Below, piece by piece: positions 5,394 to 5,851 of a DNA stretch of 5,851 bases. The stretch is from Chloroflexota bacterium (GTDB lineage: Bacteria; Chloroflexota; Dehalococcoidia; DSTF01; JACRBR01). The DNA lies in NCBI GenBank assembly GCA_016213125.1, contig JACRBR010000039.1:1-5851 (forward strand), written 5' to 3'. The position numbers and the translations under genes were made by a program. Positions within the stretch are counted from its first letter, which is position 1; each line of letters starts with the position of its first letter. The notes under the pieces are model-generated. The model saw only the letters and a program-made list of their open reading frames with translations. It searched no databases and had not been told where the DNA came from.

Positions 5394-5413
5394 GGATCAG
5401 TGCGCACCGATCC
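5394..5413. promoter_or_regulatory. 20-bp near-perfect palindrome, candidate operator or hairpin
   Basis: GGATCAGTGCGCACCGATCC is symmetric at nine of ten base pairs around the centre 5403/5404. It lies 146 bp upstream of the DUF4331 start and 80 bp past the arylsulfatase stop. In minus-strand RNA the single odd pair becomes a G-U wobble, giving an 8-bp stem with a GCGC loop, so it could instead end the arylsulfatase transcript. No U-tract follows. Binding by a dimeric regulator is inference. Confidence 0.45.
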
Positions 5414-5464
5414 CATGTCGGCGCGGGCGATCGTTCTGCATGCCCGACGCTGCTTCAGACTCGC

Positions 5465-5493
5465 GTGGCCCTGCTCGAGCGGGCTGCGGCCAC
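5465..5493 (-). terminator. Stem immediately after the arylsulfatase stop, weak terminator candidate
   Basis: GTGGCC (5465-5470) and GGCCAC (5488-5493) form a perfect 6-bp stem with a 17-nt loop. The stem begins at the base after the minus-strand stop codon. The loop is long and no U-tract follows, so confidence is low. Confidence 0.25.
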
Positions 5494-5851
5494 CTACTGG
5501 CGCGCCATCTCCACCACCGCCTCCTGCTCCAGGTCCCGCGGCGGCTCGTGGCCCCGCAGGTCCACCACCACCCGGTGCAGCGTGCCGCTGAACCGGAACG
5601 GCGCCCGGTACTCCTCCGTCACCGGCGCGCCCACGTCGCAACCCACCTGCAGGCTCTCGCCGGCCCCCGCCAGCACCGGGATCGTGAACGGCAGCGTCAT
5701 CTCGCCGGCCTGCTCGCCGTCGATGAACAGCCGCACCGTGCCGCCCGCGCCGAACGGCTGCTGCCCCGTCTTCTCGAACGACGACGCCAGCAGATGATGC
5801 CCCGCCGGCACCGCGCGGTCCGATTCCACCGTCTGCATCCGCCGCCCGAGG
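5494..5851 (-). CDS. Arylsulfatase, C-terminal 118 residues only (runs off right edge)
   Basis: The frame is open to the right edge: four more codons (LGRR) precede the ATG at 5838, so that ATG is internal. The visible part is the all-beta C-terminal domain found on large arylsulfatases (about 750-800 aa, PF00884 N-terminally). It contains VPAGHHLLASSFEKTGQQ, then GGTVRLFIDGEQAGEMTLP, then ESLQVGCDVGAPVTEEYRAP, and ends with FRFSGTLHRVVVDLRG. The GtgxLxxdGxxvgxgxxxxT, DvGxDxGxPVxxxY and FxGtlxxVxxdL pattern is diagnostic. The catalytic formylglycine site (CxPxR) and metal ligands lie outside the window, so activity cannot be judged. Such enzymes hydrolyse sulfate esters. After the beta domain comes a short acidic tail to TAG. 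The next gene downstream is 245 bp away, so the two are probably separate units. Confidence 0.85.
   Translation of the reverse strand, partial: LGRRMQTVESDRAVPAGHHLLASSFEKTGQQPFGAGGTVRLFIDGEQAGEMTLPFTIPVLAGAGESLQVGCDVGAPVTEEYRAPFRFSGTLHRVVVDLRGHEPPRDLEQEAVVEMARQ

Larger units (their letters stand above)
5249..5493. other. 245-bp spacer between arylsulfatase and DUF4331 genes
   Basis: The promoter of the minus-strand DUF4331 operon should be here, but I see no convincing -35/-10 pair. The spacer holds the 20-bp palindrome at 5394-5413, an imperfect 8-bp hairpin (5342-5349 with 5355-5362), the stem just after the arylsulfatase stop, and a 33-codon minus-strand reading frame (5245-5346) that overlaps the DUF4331 start but has no ribosome site. 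I see no convincing gene in it. Confidence 0.6.

Noticed and set aside
5261..5797. Plus-strand open frame across the spacer and the arylsulfatase end
   Set aside because: It has no recognisable motifs, and the minus strand carries a diagnostic arylsulfatase C-terminus.
1..5851. CRISPR arrays, tRNA or rRNA genes, insertion-sequence ends, replication origin
   Set aside because: I saw no spaced direct repeats, cloverleaf, transposase fragment or DnaA-box cluster on either strand.

Overview
The window is GC-rich, densely coded bacterial DNA from an unknown organism. Third codon positions are nearly all G or C in most genes. The gene mix points to Chloroflexota, with high-GC Actinomycetota as the alternative: an alpha/beta-hydrolase/cyclase family, a DUF4331 protein with a sortase-like tail, a TPR lipoprotein, an orphan HicB of the MKDYHIN type, and an arylsulfatase with a C-terminal beta domain. 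This taxonomic reading is inference, because no rRNA or tRNA gene is present.

Layout, left to right. (1) Positions 1-343, minus strand: the first 54 codons of an alpha/beta-hydrolase-like gene run off the left edge. Its start overlaps (TGATG) the stop of a 59-codon mini-gene. That mini-gene looks like the N-terminus of the same hydrolase family joined to the last residues of an adenylate/guanylate cyclase, so it is probably an internally deleted relic. (2) Positions 344-425 hold a GC hairpin and four 7-bp repeats with G-quadruplex potential, starting inside the stop codon of the next gene. (3) Positions 425-1435, minus strand: a complete aldo/keto reductase with its full catalytic tetrad. (4) Positions 1436-1598 form a divergent intergenic region with two dyads and a -10 box placed for leaderless transcription. 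(5) Positions 1599-2288, plus strand: an unrecognised 229-aa protein with foreign-looking codon use. (6) Positions 2334-2555, plus strand: an orphan HicB-like protein with native codon use. (7) Positions 2556-2623: a short convergent gap with a hairpin. (8) Positions 2624-5248, minus strand: a two-gene operon, DUF4331 secreted protein first, then a TPR lipoprotein. (9) Positions 5249-5493: a spacer with a near-perfect 20-bp palindrome. (10) Positions 5494-5851, minus strand: the C-terminal end of an arylsulfatase that runs off the right edge.

The clearest functional unit is the DUF4331/TPR pair. Both products are exported: one carries a signal peptide plus a C-terminal LPXTG-like motif, membrane helix and basic tail, and the other is a lipoprotein. 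They are 36 bp apart and probably act together at the cell surface. The other genes look like independent single units. No complete new system is evident. The most unusual items are the 59-aa hydrolase/cyclase chimera, the foreign leaderless gene at 1599 and the heptad repeat at 398-425.
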